DNA of 64,000 bases from Rathayibacter sp. VKM Ac-2856 (GTDB lineage Bacteria; Actinomycetota; Actinomycetes; Actinomycetales; Microbacteriaceae): contig NZ_JABMLF010000001.1 in the NCBI RefSeq assembly GCF_013205055.1, forward strand, positions 1 through 64,000, given 5' to 3'. A model generated the notes under the pieces. The model was given only the letters and a program-made list of their open reading frames with translations. It did not search any database and was not told the DNA's origin. This document shows positions 16,945-24,953 of this stretch, one piece after another (position 1 is the first letter of the stretch; each line of letters starts with the position of its first letter). The translations under genes and the position numbers were made by a program.

Positions 16945-16986
16945 CGGGAGAGCCCTCGGTCGCTTCCGCCTCCGGGGGCTCTCCCG
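16945..16986 (+). terminator. Terminator hairpin after GH106
   Basis: CGGGAGAGCCC (16945-16955) pairs exactly with GGGCTCTCCCG (16976-16986) around a 20-base loop, starting 9 bp after the GH106 stop. The U-tract is weak, as is common in high-GC actinobacteria. It also lies downstream of the convergent FMO gene and may serve both. Confidence 0.7.
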
Positions 16987-17048
16987 TCGGCAGGTCCGGC
17001 GCCGCCGTCCGGCGCTTGCCGGCATCTCCGCGGACGGCGGCGCTCCGC

Positions 17049-18194
17049 CTAGAGCTGGTCCGCTCCGGCGACGGCCGGCGGCGAGGCGGGGGAGCTCGTT
17101 GCGCGCCGGAGGAGCGATGCCACGGCGGCTCGGCCTGCGCGGTTCGCTCCGACGGTCGACTGCGAGGGCCCGTAGCCGACCAGGTGCACGCGTCCGTCGC
17201 GTCGGGCCTGCGTCCCGTCCACAGGGATTCCGCCCAGTGGCCCGCGGAGATCCAGGTCGTCCAGGTGGCGCAGCTCGGCCCGATAGCCCGTCGCCCACAC
17301 GACAGCGTCCACAGCGGTCGTGGACCCGTCGGCTTCGACGACGTGGTTCCGGCCCAGGGAGGTGAACAGGGGCCGACGCTCCAGCACCCCTCGGCGTCGG
17401 GCCTCGACGGCGTAGTCCGTCCAGCCGAGCCCGGTGTAGGACACGACGCTGCCCAGGGGGCGTCCGGCGGCAGCGTCCTCCGCGACGCGCTGCTCCACCC
17501 GCACGCCGTCGCCGGTATGCGTGAAGTCGTGGTCGACGAACTGAGGGGGACGGCGTGTGTACCACGTCGTCTTCGCGACCCGGCTGATCTCCTCGAGCAG
17601 CTGCACAGCGGAGATCCCGCCGCCGACGACGGCGACGCGCAGGCCCTCGAAGTCGTCTGCCCGGACGTAGTTCCGGCTGTGCAGCTGCAGGCCTTCGAAG
17701 ACGTCGCGACCGGGGATGTCGGGCATCCGCGGGTTGTTCCAGGAACCGGTCGCGTTGATGATCGCCCGCGCGCTCCACGTCCCTGTATCGCTGTGGACGA
17801 TCAGATCGCCGTCGGGGTCGTCGTCCTCCCGGACGACCGATCGCACTGCGGCGGGACGCAGGATGGGCAGGTCCTCCGCTGCTTCGTAGGCCGCGAAGTA
17901 GCGCGGGACGGCATCGCGACTGGACTCGTTCGGATCCACGGGCGGCAGGGGCATGCCGGGCAAGTCGAAGATGCCGTTCACCGTCGCCATGCGGAGCGAC
18001 TCCCACCGGTGCTGCCATGCCCCTCCGGGGCTGCGGTCGGCGTCAAGGACGACGAAGGTGCGGGGCGCGCCGGGATCCTCGACGGCGGAGACGAAGCCTC
18101 GGCGCCGGAGATGGTGGGCGGACGACAGGCCCGCCTGGCCCGCGCCGATGACGACGACCGTCGCCGGTTGAGCCGGAGCGGACGCGCCGGTCAC
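17049..18194 (-). CDS. FAD-dependent monooxygenase (FMO-like, two-dinucleotide-binding flavoprotein)
   Basis: A 381-residue flavoprotein. The FAD-binding motif VVVIGAGQAGLSSAHHLRRR is near residue 12, ATGSWNNPRMPDI marks the middle, the NADPH motif VAVVGGGISAVQLLEEI is near residue 160, and ATGYRAEL comes late, as in YUCCA/FMO-type and Trk-type enzymes. The GTG at 18194 overlaps the MarR stop by 4 bp (GTGA), so it is read in the MarR operon. The frame stays open upstream, but only over the MarR gene. Divergent LLM and F420-reductase-like genes suggest a joint redox response. Substrate unknown. Confidence 0.85.
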   Translation of the reverse strand: MTGASAPAQPATVVVIGAGQAGLSSAHHLRRRGFVSAVEDPGAPRTFVVLDADRSPGGAWQHRWESLRMATVNGIFDLPGMPLPPVDPNESSRDAVPRYFAAYEAAEDLPILRPAAVRSVVREDDDPDGDLIVHSDTGTWSARAIINATGSWNNPRMPDIPGRDVFEGLQLHSRNYVRADDFEGLRVAVVGGGISAVQLLEEISRVAKTTWYTRRPPQFVDHDFTHTGDGVRVEQRVAEDAAAGRPLGSVVSYTGLGWTDYAVEARRRGVLERRPLFTSLGRNHVVEADGSTTAVDAVVWATGYRAELRHLDDLDLRGPLGGIPVDGTQARRDGRVHLVGYGPSQSTVGANRAGRAAVASLLRRATSSPASPPAVAGADQL

Positions 18195-18676
18195 GGCGCG
18201 AGGACGGTGTCGACGTGCTCGTGGAGCGCGGCCGTCACCACGCGCACGGCCTCCAGCTGCTCGGGGGTGAAGGCGTCCACGAAGACCTTCCTGATCAGCC
18301 GCAGGTGGGCGGCCGACGAGCTCCGGAAGACGTCGGCGCCCGCTCCGGTCAGGGTGACCGCCGCCCCTCGGGCGTCCCCGCCGACAGAGCCCCGCATCAC
18401 CAGCTGCCGTTCCTGCATGCGGCGGAGGTGGTGCGAGAGCCGGCTGCGCTCCCATCCCACGACCGCGGCCAGGTCCGACGAGCGGAGGGTGCTGTCGGGC
18501 GCCTCGCTGAGCGCCAGCATGACGGCGTAGTCGCCGGGTGAGATCCCCGAGGTCTCGAGGAACGCCGCCGAGAGCGTGCGCTTCACCCGCTCGGAGGTCT
18601 CGACGTAGTCGCGCCAGACCGCCAGCTCGCTCGCATTCGGTGTCCGCCGGCGCCCCTCGTGGTTCGTGCCGCTCAT
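18191..18676 (-). CDS. MarR family transcriptional regulator
   Basis: A 161-residue winged-helix regulator. The MarR HTH and wing are visible as SGISPGDYAVMLALSEAPD, RSSDLAAVVGWERSRLSHHL and GDARGAAVTLTGAG. The ATG at 18676 is preceded by GAGGAGG, far better than the upstream in-frame ATG at 18712. It starts an operon with the FMO-like flavoprotein and is divergent from the LLM oxidoreductase. Two 12-bp palindromes between the divergent genes are its likely operators. The ligand is probably a phenolic or other small aromatic compound, as for many MarR proteins. Confidence 0.92.
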   Translation of the reverse strand: MSGTNHEGRRRTPNASELAVWRDYVETSERVKRTLSAAFLETSGISPGDYAVMLALSEAPDSTLRSSDLAAVVGWERSRLSHHLRRMQERQLVMRGSVGGDARGAAVTLTGAGADVFRSSSAAHLRLIRKVFVDAFTPEQLEAVRVVTAALHEHVDTVLAP

Positions 18677-18716
18677 GCTTCCTCCTCGTTGACAACTCGA
18701 CGGTATCGGCACATCA

Positions 18717-18748
18717 TTGACACGTCAATTAAGTGGTTGACGCGTCAA
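18717..18748. promoter_or_regulatory. Twin MarR operators in the divergent promoter
   Basis: TTGACACGTCAA (18717-18728, one mismatched pair) and TTGACGCGTCAA (18737-18748, perfect) are 12-bp palindromes whose centres are exactly 20 bp apart, about two helical turns. The second ends 14 bp before the LLM start. Two dimers could bind side by side on the same DNA face and repress both directions. A further TTGACAA half-site lies between them and the MarR start. Confidence 0.75.
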
Positions 18749-18762
18749 TGAAATGAGGAATC

Positions 18763-19818
18763 ATGTCCGACATCATCTTCGGTCTCGACACGTTCGGGGA
18801 CGTGCCCTCCGATGACAGCGGCGCGCAGGTCAGCCATGCGCGCTCCCTCCGGGCACTCGTCGATGAGGCGGTGCTGGCCGATCAGCTGGGCGTCGACGTC
18901 TTCACCGTGGGCGAGCACCACCGGGCCGAGTACTCGGTGTCCTCTCCCGAGACCGTGCTCGCGGGGCTCGCCACGGTCACGTCGCGCATCCGCCTCGGAT
19001 CCGGAGTGACGGTGCTCAGTTCGGACGACCCCGTGCGGGTGTTCCAGCGCTTCGCCACGGTCCACGCCCTCTCGAGCGGACGCGCGGAGGTGATCCTCGG
19101 GCGCGGCTCGTTCACCGAGTCGTTCCCCCTCTTCGGCTACGACATGGCCGACTACGAGGTGCTGTTCGAGGAGAAGGTCGAGCTGTTCTCCCGGCTGCTG
19201 CGCGAGGAGCCCGTCACATGGTCGGGGACGACCCGTGCACCGCTCGTCGACGCGGAGGTCTACCCCAGGACCGAAGGGGGACTGACCACCTGGATCGGCG
19301 TCGGAGGATCGCCGCAGTCGGTCGTCCGCACGGCGAAGTACGGCTTCCCCCTGATGCTCGCGGTGATCGGGGGCCAGCCCCAGAGATTCCTGCCCTACCT
19401 CGACCTGTACCGGCGAGCAGCCGCCGAGTTCGGCACGACGGCGCACCCGGTCGGCATGCACTCGCCCGGGTTCGTCGCCGACACCGACGAGGAGGCCGTC
19501 GAGGCCTGGTACCCGCACTTCAAGGTGGTCCGCGACCGGATCGGCGCGCTCCGCGGATGGCCCCCCGTCACGCGGGCCGAGTTCGACCGCGAGGTGGCGA
19601 CGGGCTCGATGTACATCGGCTCACCGGAAACCGTCGCGCGCCGCATCGCGAAGACGATCCAGGTCATGGGCGTCGGACGCTTCGACATGATCTACACCTC
19701 GGGTGCCCAGACCCTGCGATCGCGGCGCCGCTCCGTCGAGCTGTACGGGAGCGTCGTGATCCCGCGCGTCCGCGAGCTCCTCGCAGACGCACCAGTCCTG
19801 CAGGACGTGCGATCGTGA
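18763..19818 (+). CDS. LLM class flavin-dependent oxidoreductase
   Basis: A 351-residue bacterial-luciferase-like monooxygenase. VFTVGEHHRAEYSVSSPETV near residue 47, RIRLGSGVTVLSSDDPVRVF and GRAEVILGRGSFTESFPLFG are family landmarks, and GSPETVARRIAKTIQ comes near the C-terminus. Such enzymes use FMNH2 or F420 to oxidise small organic substrates. The stop overlaps the GTG of the next gene, an F420-reductase-like protein, which may support it. Expression is probably controlled by the divergent MarR through the twin operators. Confidence 0.9.
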   Translation: MSDIIFGLDTFGDVPSDDSGAQVSHARSLRALVDEAVLADQLGVDVFTVGEHHRAEYSVSSPETVLAGLATVTSRIRLGSGVTVLSSDDPVRVFQRFATVHALSSGRAEVILGRGSFTESFPLFGYDMADYEVLFEEKVELFSRLLREEPVTWSGTTRAPLVDAEVYPRTEGGLTTWIGVGGSPQSVVRTAKYGFPLMLAVIGGQPQRFLPYLDLYRRAAAEFGTTAHPVGMHSPGFVADTDEEAVEAWYPHFKVVRDRIGALRGWPPVTRAEFDREVATGSMYIGSPETVARRIAKTIQVMGVGRFDMIYTSGAQTLRSRRRSVELYGSVVIPRVRELLADAPVLQDVRS

Positions 19819-20504
19819 CGAGCACCGTCGCGATCCTCGGCTCCGGGAAGCTCGGCACGGTGCTCGCGCGGCTCGCGGTCGCCGCCGGTCACCGGGTCCT
19901 CGTCGCGGGCTCGAAGGAGCCCGACGCCATCCGCCTCATCCTCTCGGTCGTCGCGCCCGGAGCGACGCCGGCATGGGCCGTCGATGCGGTCCGCGACGCG
20001 GACGTCGTCGTCCTGGCGCTCCCGCTCGGGCGGCTCGCGACCGTCCCCGTCCAGGCACTCGAGGGCAAGACCGTCATCGACGCCATGAACTACTGGTGGG
20101 AGGTCGACGGAGTCCGCGAGGACCTCTCGGACCTCCGCGTCTCGACCTCGGAGCGGGTCCAGCAGCAACTGCGGGGATCCGCCGTGGTGAAGGCGTTCAA
20201 TCACATGGGGTACCACGACCTCGATGAGGGCCCCCGTCCCGCCGGCGCCACGGACCGGAAGGCGATCGCCGTCGCCGGCAACGACTTCCGGGCCGTCGCC
20301 GTCGTCGACGCACTCGTAGACAGCATGGGATTCGACCCCGTCCCCGCAGGATCGCTCGCGGACAGCATCTCGCTGCAACCCCATGCGGAGGCGTTCGGGG
20401 CCAACGTGCCAGCTGCCGAGCTCACCAGCATGCTCGCGCGCTTCCCTCACACGGACAGGGGACACGAGGTAGCGCTCGCACGCGCGAGAGCATCGGCCTC
20501 ATGA
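19815..20504 (+). CDS. NADPH-dependent F420 reductase-like NAD(P)-binding protein
   Basis: A 229-residue Rossmann protein. The N-terminal motif VAILGSGKLGTVLARLAVAAGH and the DVVVLALPLGRL segment match the F420:NADPH oxidoreductase/NpdG-like family, as does VVKAFNHMGYHDL. The GTG overlaps the LLM stop (GTGA at 19815-19818), so both are coupled. It could reduce F420 or another flavin for the LLM oxidoreductase, or act on an unrelated substrate, since many proteins with this fold are not F420-dependent. Confidence 0.8.
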   Translation: MTSTVAILGSGKLGTVLARLAVAAGHRVLVAGSKEPDAIRLILSVVAPGATPAWAVDAVRDADVVVLALPLGRLATVPVQALEGKTVIDAMNYWWEVDGVREDLSDLRVSTSERVQQQLRGSAVVKAFNHMGYHDLDEGPRPAGATDRKAIAVAGNDFRAVAVVDALVDSMGFDPVPAGSLADSISLQPHAEAFGANVPAAELTSMLARFPHTDRGHEVALARARASAS

Positions 20505-20665
20505 CTGAACCCGCGGTGGAAACCATTGCTGACGTCACTGGACTCTGATGAGGCGATCCTCCACGGGTGAAATGACATAATCTCAATTCTCGGATAATAG
20601 AGACCGACCTGAACCTGGCCGAGGTCCGCTGATCCCGGTGCATCACCGTCTGAAGGAGAGAACCG

Positions 20666-21208
20666 ATGGATCAGAACCCTGCGGTCGGTGATGAAGTGGT
20701 CCAGGCCGCGCAAGGCGGCTCGATCGATGTCGACACCGCTGCCGCCCGCGCCCAGGCCTACATCTACGGCAATATCGTCGTCCTGGGCACCCTGGCGGTC
20801 ATCGGTCCCGCCGAAGCAGGCACCGCCGAGAACCTGCTCTTGCTTATCGGCACAGTGGTTTCGACGTTCATCGCCCATGTCGTCGCGGAGTCGTACGCGA
20901 CACGGATCCGGACGAATCATCGGCCTGACCGGGCGGCACTTCGGCACTCGCTGCGCGACGGTCTGCCCGTGCTCAGCTCGGGCGCGATACCCGTGGTGCT
21001 CCTGATCGCCGCGGTCGCTGGGCTTCTCGGCAGTACTGCGGCTTTCTCGCTCGCCGCACTCTCCGTAGTGACGAGGTTCCTGCTTCTCGGCTTCACGATC
21101 GGCCACCTCCGCGGCACTCAGAGTTCGTGGCGCACGGTGGGCACCGGTGTGGCACTGGCGACGGCGGGAGTTGCGACCGCGGGGTTCAAGCTCGTCGTCG
21201 GCCACTGA
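20666..21208 (+). CDS. Small integral membrane protein of unknown function
   Basis: A 180-residue protein with about four membrane segments: YIYGNIVVLGTLAVIGPAEA, TAENLLLLIGTVVSTFIAHV, then two in the region VLSSGAIPVVLLIAAVAGLL and beyond. The N-terminal 30 residues are acidic and polar. GAAGGAGAG precedes the ATG. I do not recognise the family; similar four-helix proteins in actinobacteria are annotated only as hypothetical membrane proteins. It is flanked by the redox cluster and a convergent LacI gene without an operon link to either. Confidence 0.75.
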   Translation: MDQNPAVGDEVVQAAQGGSIDVDTAAARAQAYIYGNIVVLGTLAVIGPAEAGTAENLLLLIGTVVSTFIAHVVAESYATRIRTNHRPDRAALRHSLRDGLPVLSSGAIPVVLLIAAVAGLLGSTAAFSLAALSVVTRFLLLGFTIGHLRGTQSSWRTVGTGVALATAGVATAGFKLVVGH

Positions 21209-21232
21209 ACGCAGTCCCTCAGAGTCGCCCGG

Positions 21233-22192
21233 TCAGGTCGTGCCGCCGACCACCAGCTCGAGTTCGAGGGCGTTGACCGGGCCGTCCGGCGCCGGCGTCT
21301 CGCCGAGGACCGAGAGGAAGTTGGCGATCATGTTCTTCGTCGGCGCGGTGACGTCGTAGGAGATCGTCGTCAGCCGGGGCACGGTGACCTGAGAGAGCGG
21401 GGTGCAGTCCATGCCGATGATCGAGACCTGCTCGGGGACCTCGAGCGACCGGATGCTGGCGGCCGAGAGCAGGCATGTCGCAATGTCGTCGTTGTAGCAG
21501 GCGATCCCGATCCCGGGAGGATTCAGACTGTCGAGCGCGGCGACCGCCTGCTCCAGATCGACCCCGAGGTGCACCACATCAGGATCGGCGAGGCCGGCTC
21601 GGCGGCACTCCTCGCGGACGCCCTCCTCGCGGCCCTGCCCGAACGGGTCCTGCCGAGCGTCCTGGAGGCGAGCGACCGCGAGGCGGGTGCTGCCCCGCTC
21701 GATCAGATGGCGTGCCTGGAGGCGGCCGATCTCGCGGTCGAACTGATCCTCGGACGCGAGGTGGGGGTCGAACGCGCGCACCCCTCGGCGCTCGAGCAGC
21801 TCCCGCTCCTCGTCGGAGAACGGCGTGAGCGAGAGGATCGCGCGCGGAGCCATGCTGCCCACCAACCGCCCCAGCGCAGCGGTCGTCGTCGTTGCAAGCC
21901 GAAGGACGAGGGTGAGGCCCTGCTCTGCGAGCTGCTCGGTCGCGGCACCGAAGATGTCCTGCAAGTTGCCGCCGAACGTGGTGTTCGGAATGAGTGCGAT
22001 GACGAAATCGCTCGACCCCATGGCGAGGGCACGGCCGGCGGCTGAGGGCTGGTAGTCGAGCTCGAGGGCGGCCTCCTTGACGCGCTCGATGGTCGAGGCG
22101 GAGAAGCGCTCGCCCCGCCCGTTCAGGATCTGGCTCACGGCGCCGCGCGAGACTCCCGCGAGCCGGGCGACGTCCTCGCTCTTCACGATCAC
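21233..22192 (-). CDS. LacI family transcriptional regulator (rhamnoside/glycoside operon)
   Basis: A 319-residue LacI/GalR repressor. The HTH is at residues 4-25 (SEDVARLAGVSRGAVSQILNG), with the hinge helix near YQPSAAGRALAMG. The periplasmic-binding-like domain contains GIACYNDDIATCLL and SIIGMDCTPLSQ, close to but not identical with the usual F-x-D-D effector motif. It is divergent from the GH2-GH78 operon, and GTAACGCGCGATAC-like palindromes fill the space between. It probably represses that operon until a glycoside or its sugar is present. Confidence 0.92.
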   Translation of the reverse strand: MIVKSEDVARLAGVSRGAVSQILNGRGERFSASTIERVKEAALELDYQPSAAGRALAMGSSDFVIALIPNTTFGGNLQDIFGAATEQLAEQGLTLVLRLATTTTAALGRLVGSMAPRAILSLTPFSDEERELLERRGVRAFDPHLASEDQFDREIGRLQARHLIERGSTRLAVARLQDARQDPFGQGREEGVREECRRAGLADPDVVHLGVDLEQAVAALDSLNPPGIGIACYNDDIATCLLSAASIRSLEVPEQVSIIGMDCTPLSQVTVPRLTTISYDVTAPTKNMIANFLSVLGETPAPDGPVNALELELVVGGTT

Positions 22193-22250
22193 GCGGCTCC
22201 CCCTTCTGACGTCGCCGACTGATGCTGCTCACCAATTGTAGGACGCCTGT

Positions 22251-22306
22251 TGACGCGCGTTACCCGCTGTGTTTAGCTTCGTAACGCGCGATACCAGCGC
22301 GCTTAC
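22251..22306. promoter_or_regulatory. LacI operator cluster upstream of the GH2 operon
   Basis: TGACGCGCGTTAC (22251-22263) and GTAACGCGCGATAC (22281-22294, 12 of 14 positions symmetrical) carry the same CGCGCGTTAC core in opposite orientation. GCGCGCTTAC follows at 22297-22306. The first two centres are about 30 bp apart, near three helical turns. LacI proteins bind CG-centred palindromes of this length, and the adjacent LacI gene is the obvious candidate. Confidence 0.6.
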
Positions 22307-22329
22307 CCCGCAACGAAGTGGAGCCCTCG

Positions 22330-24849
22330 ATGACGAGCCTGACCGATCCCGCCACCCGCGACGACGATCGAGTGGCCGCGCAGCGGATGACCGCACGTTC
22401 GAACCGGTCGCTCTTCAACCAGGGATGGTCCTTCCGCACGAAGGTCACGGCGTTCGCGGAGCTCGGCGGCTCGAGCGGTGCCGACTGGACGGACGTGCAC
22501 CTCCCGCACGACGCCTTGATCGGGCAGACTCGCCGCCAGGACGCACCGCGTGGCGAGACCAACGGCTACTTCCCCGGCGGCGCCTTCGAGTACCGCCGCA
22601 CGTTCGCGGCGCCGGAGCAGGACGCCGGGTCGCTCGTCCTCCTCGAGTTCGACGGCGTCTACCGCGACGCCGCGGTCTTCGTGAACGGGAACCTCGCCGG
22701 CACGCACGCCTACGGCTACTCGCGCTTCACCGTCCGGATCGACCCGTTCCTGCAGTTCGGCGCCGACAACGAGATCCGCGTCGAGTGCCGAACCTCCCTC
22801 GACAGCCGTTGGTACGCCGGCGCCGGCATCTACCGCGACGTCCACCTCGTCGTGAAGCGACCCGGTCGCATCGTCCCCGACGGACTGCGCATCACGACCC
22901 CCGAGGTCACCGCTCACGAGGCGCTCGTCGAGATCGAGGCCCTCGTCGAGAACGCCGGCCCGCTCACCCGCACCTACCGGCTGGACGTCGCTCTCCGAGA
23001 CGACGCCGGCGTTCCCGTCGGCAGCAGCGGCTCGCCCATCACCCTCCTCCCCGGCACGACCGGCACCGTCCGCCGCCGTCTCCACCTCGAGGACCCGGCC
23101 CTGTGGAGCGTCGAGAACCCGGCGCTGCATCACGCCCGCGTCACCCTGCACGACGGCGACGAGATCGTCGACACCGAGCACGTGACCTTCGGCATCCGCT
23201 CGCTGCAGCTCGACCCGACGCACGGCCTGCGCATCAACGGCGAGAGCGTGAAGCTGCGCGGCGCTTGCATCCATCTCGACAACGGTCCGCTCGGCGTGGT
23301 GTCGATGCGGCCCGCGGAGGAGCGGAAGATCGCGATCCTCAAGGAAGCCGGGTTCAACGCGATCCGCAGCTCGCACGCCCCCATGAGCACGGCGCTGCTC
23401 GACGCCTGCGACCGGCTCGGGATGCTCGTGATGGACGAGACCTTCGACGTGTGGACCCAGGCGAAGTCCGACAACGACTACGCCTTCGACTTCCCCACCT
23501 GGTGGGAGCGCGACGTCGAGGCGATGGTCGCGAAGGACCGCCATCACCCCAGCGTGATCTTCTACTCCATCGGGAACGAGATCCCCGAGACCGGCTCCCC
23601 GATCGGATCGATCTGGGGACGCCGTCTCGCGGAGAAAGTCCGCTCGCTCGACCCGACCCGCTACGTGACCAACGGGGTGAACCCCTTCGTCTCGATGATC
23701 GACACGATCGTGCCGCAGATGAAGGCGCAGCGCTCCGCGGCAGCCGAGCAGCCCGGCGGTGGCGTGAACACGATGATGGCCGGCTTCGGCGCCATGATGG
23801 GCCGGATCCAGGCCTCCGAGCAGGCGACCCAGCGCACCGAGGAGTCGTTCGCCGTCCTCGACGTCGCCGGGATGAACTACGCCGACGCGCGCTACGAGCT
23901 CGACCGCGAGCTGTTCCCCGACCGGATCATCGTTGGCAGCGAGACCTGGCCGTCGTCGATCGTCGCGAACTGGGCTCTCGTGCAGGCCGACTCCCGCGTG
24001 ATCGGCGACTTCACCTGGACCGGGTGGGACTACCTCGGCGAGGTCGGCATCGGCGTGAACCGCTACGTCGAGGACGGCGAAGCGCAGAGCGGCTTCAGCG
24101 GAGCCTTCCCGGCCCTCACCGCGGGCTGCGGTGACATCGACATCACGGGGGAGCGCCTGCCCGTCTCCTACTTCCGCGAGATCGTCTTCGGACTGACCTC
24201 GACGCCGTACATCGCCGTGAGTCGCCCTGAACGCCACGGGCAGGAGCTCGCCGTCGCCACGCCGTGGGCGTGGACCGACTCGCTCGGCAGCTGGTCCTGG
24301 CCCGGGTTCGAGGGCCGCCCGATCCGGGTCGAGGTGTACAGCGACGCAGAGCAGGTCGAGCTGCTGCTCGGCGGCTCCTCGCTGGGAGTCGCGGAGGTGG
24401 GCGCAGAGCTGCCGTTCCGCGCGGTGTTCGAGACCTCGTTCGCACCCGGCGAGCTTGTCGCCGTGGCCTCAGCCGGCGGAGCAGAGGTCGGCCGTTCCGC
24501 TCTCCGCTCCGCCGGCACTCAGGTCGAGTTGAGCGTCGTCCCTGATCGTGCGGACGTGCGCGCCGATGGCTCCGACCTCGCCTTCCTCGCGATCGCACTC
24601 GTCGACCAGTCCGGGACGGTGCACAACGCTGAGTCGCGCGTCGTGACGCTGGCCGTGGACGGCCCTGCAGTCCTCGAAGCACTCGGTACCGGCGCCACCT
24701 CGACCAGCGAGCCGTTCACAGCCGATCACTGCACGACCTCCGACGGCCGCGCTCTCGCGATCATTCGGCCGACCGGCCCCGGTGTCATGACCGTCACCGT
24801 CTCAGCCGAGGGCCTCGCTCCTGCCCTCACGACGATCGTCGCCCGCTGA
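22330..24849 (+). CDS. Glycoside hydrolase family 2 (beta-galactosidase/beta-glucuronidase type)
   Basis: An 839-residue GH2 enzyme. The sugar-binding domain comes first (FNQGWSFR, LPHDALIG, AVFVNGNLAGTHAYGYSRF), then the Ig-like domain, then the TIM barrel with NAIRSSHAPMS. The acid/base is Glu417 in SIGNEIPE and the nucleophile Glu538 in VGSETWPS. Two further beta-sandwich domains complete the C-terminus. I chose ATG 22330, with GTGGAG 6 bp before it, over the GTG at 22318. There is no signal peptide. It opens an operon with GH3, MFS, GH1, SDR and GH78 genes, so it probably trims imported plant glycosides. The sugar specificity cannot be read from sequence alone. Confidence 0.9.
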   Translation: MTSLTDPATRDDDRVAAQRMTARSNRSLFNQGWSFRTKVTAFAELGGSSGADWTDVHLPHDALIGQTRRQDAPRGETNGYFPGGAFEYRRTFAAPEQDAGSLVLLEFDGVYRDAAVFVNGNLAGTHAYGYSRFTVRIDPFLQFGADNEIRVECRTSLDSRWYAGAGIYRDVHLVVKRPGRIVPDGLRITTPEVTAHEALVEIEALVENAGPLTRTYRLDVALRDDAGVPVGSSGSPITLLPGTTGTVRRRLHLEDPALWSVENPALHHARVTLHDGDEIVDTEHVTFGIRSLQLDPTHGLRINGESVKLRGACIHLDNGPLGVVSMRPAEERKIAILKEAGFNAIRSSHAPMSTALLDACDRLGMLVMDETFDVWTQAKSDNDYAFDFPTWWERDVEAMVAKDRHHPSVIFYSIGNEIPETGSPIGSIWGRRLAEKVRSLDPTRYVTNGVNPFVSMIDTIVPQMKAQRSAAAEQPGGGVNTMMAGFGAMMGRIQASEQATQRTEESFAVLDVAGMNYADARYELDRELFPDRIIVGSETWPSSIVANWALVQADSRVIGDFTWTGWDYLGEVGIGVNRYVEDGEAQSGFSGAFPALTAGCGDIDITGERLPVSYFREIVFGLTSTPYIAVSRPERHGQELAVATPWAWTDSLGSWSWPGFEGRPIRVEVYSDAEQVELLLGGSSLGVAEVGAELPFRAVFETSFAPGELVAVASAGGAEVGRSALRSAGTQVELSVVPDRADVRADGSDLAFLAIALVDQSGTVHNAESRVVTLAVDGPAVLEALGTGATSTSEPFTADHCTTSDGRALAIIRPTGPGVMTVTVSAEGLAPALTTIVAR

Positions 24850-24953
24850 CCGATGGTGCCCACGACACGACCGCGGGCGTCCGCCGCGCTTCACGACAAG
24901 GCCGGCGTCGACCGCAGAACGCACCCGACCCGCATCGCCTCGAGGAGGATCAC

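Noticed and set aside
13982-16945. A 987-codon minus-strand frame opposite the GH106 gene
   Set aside because: It has no recognisable domains, a composition typical of antisense frames and no ribosome-binding site, while the plus strand has a strong Shine-Dalgarno and family motifs throughout.
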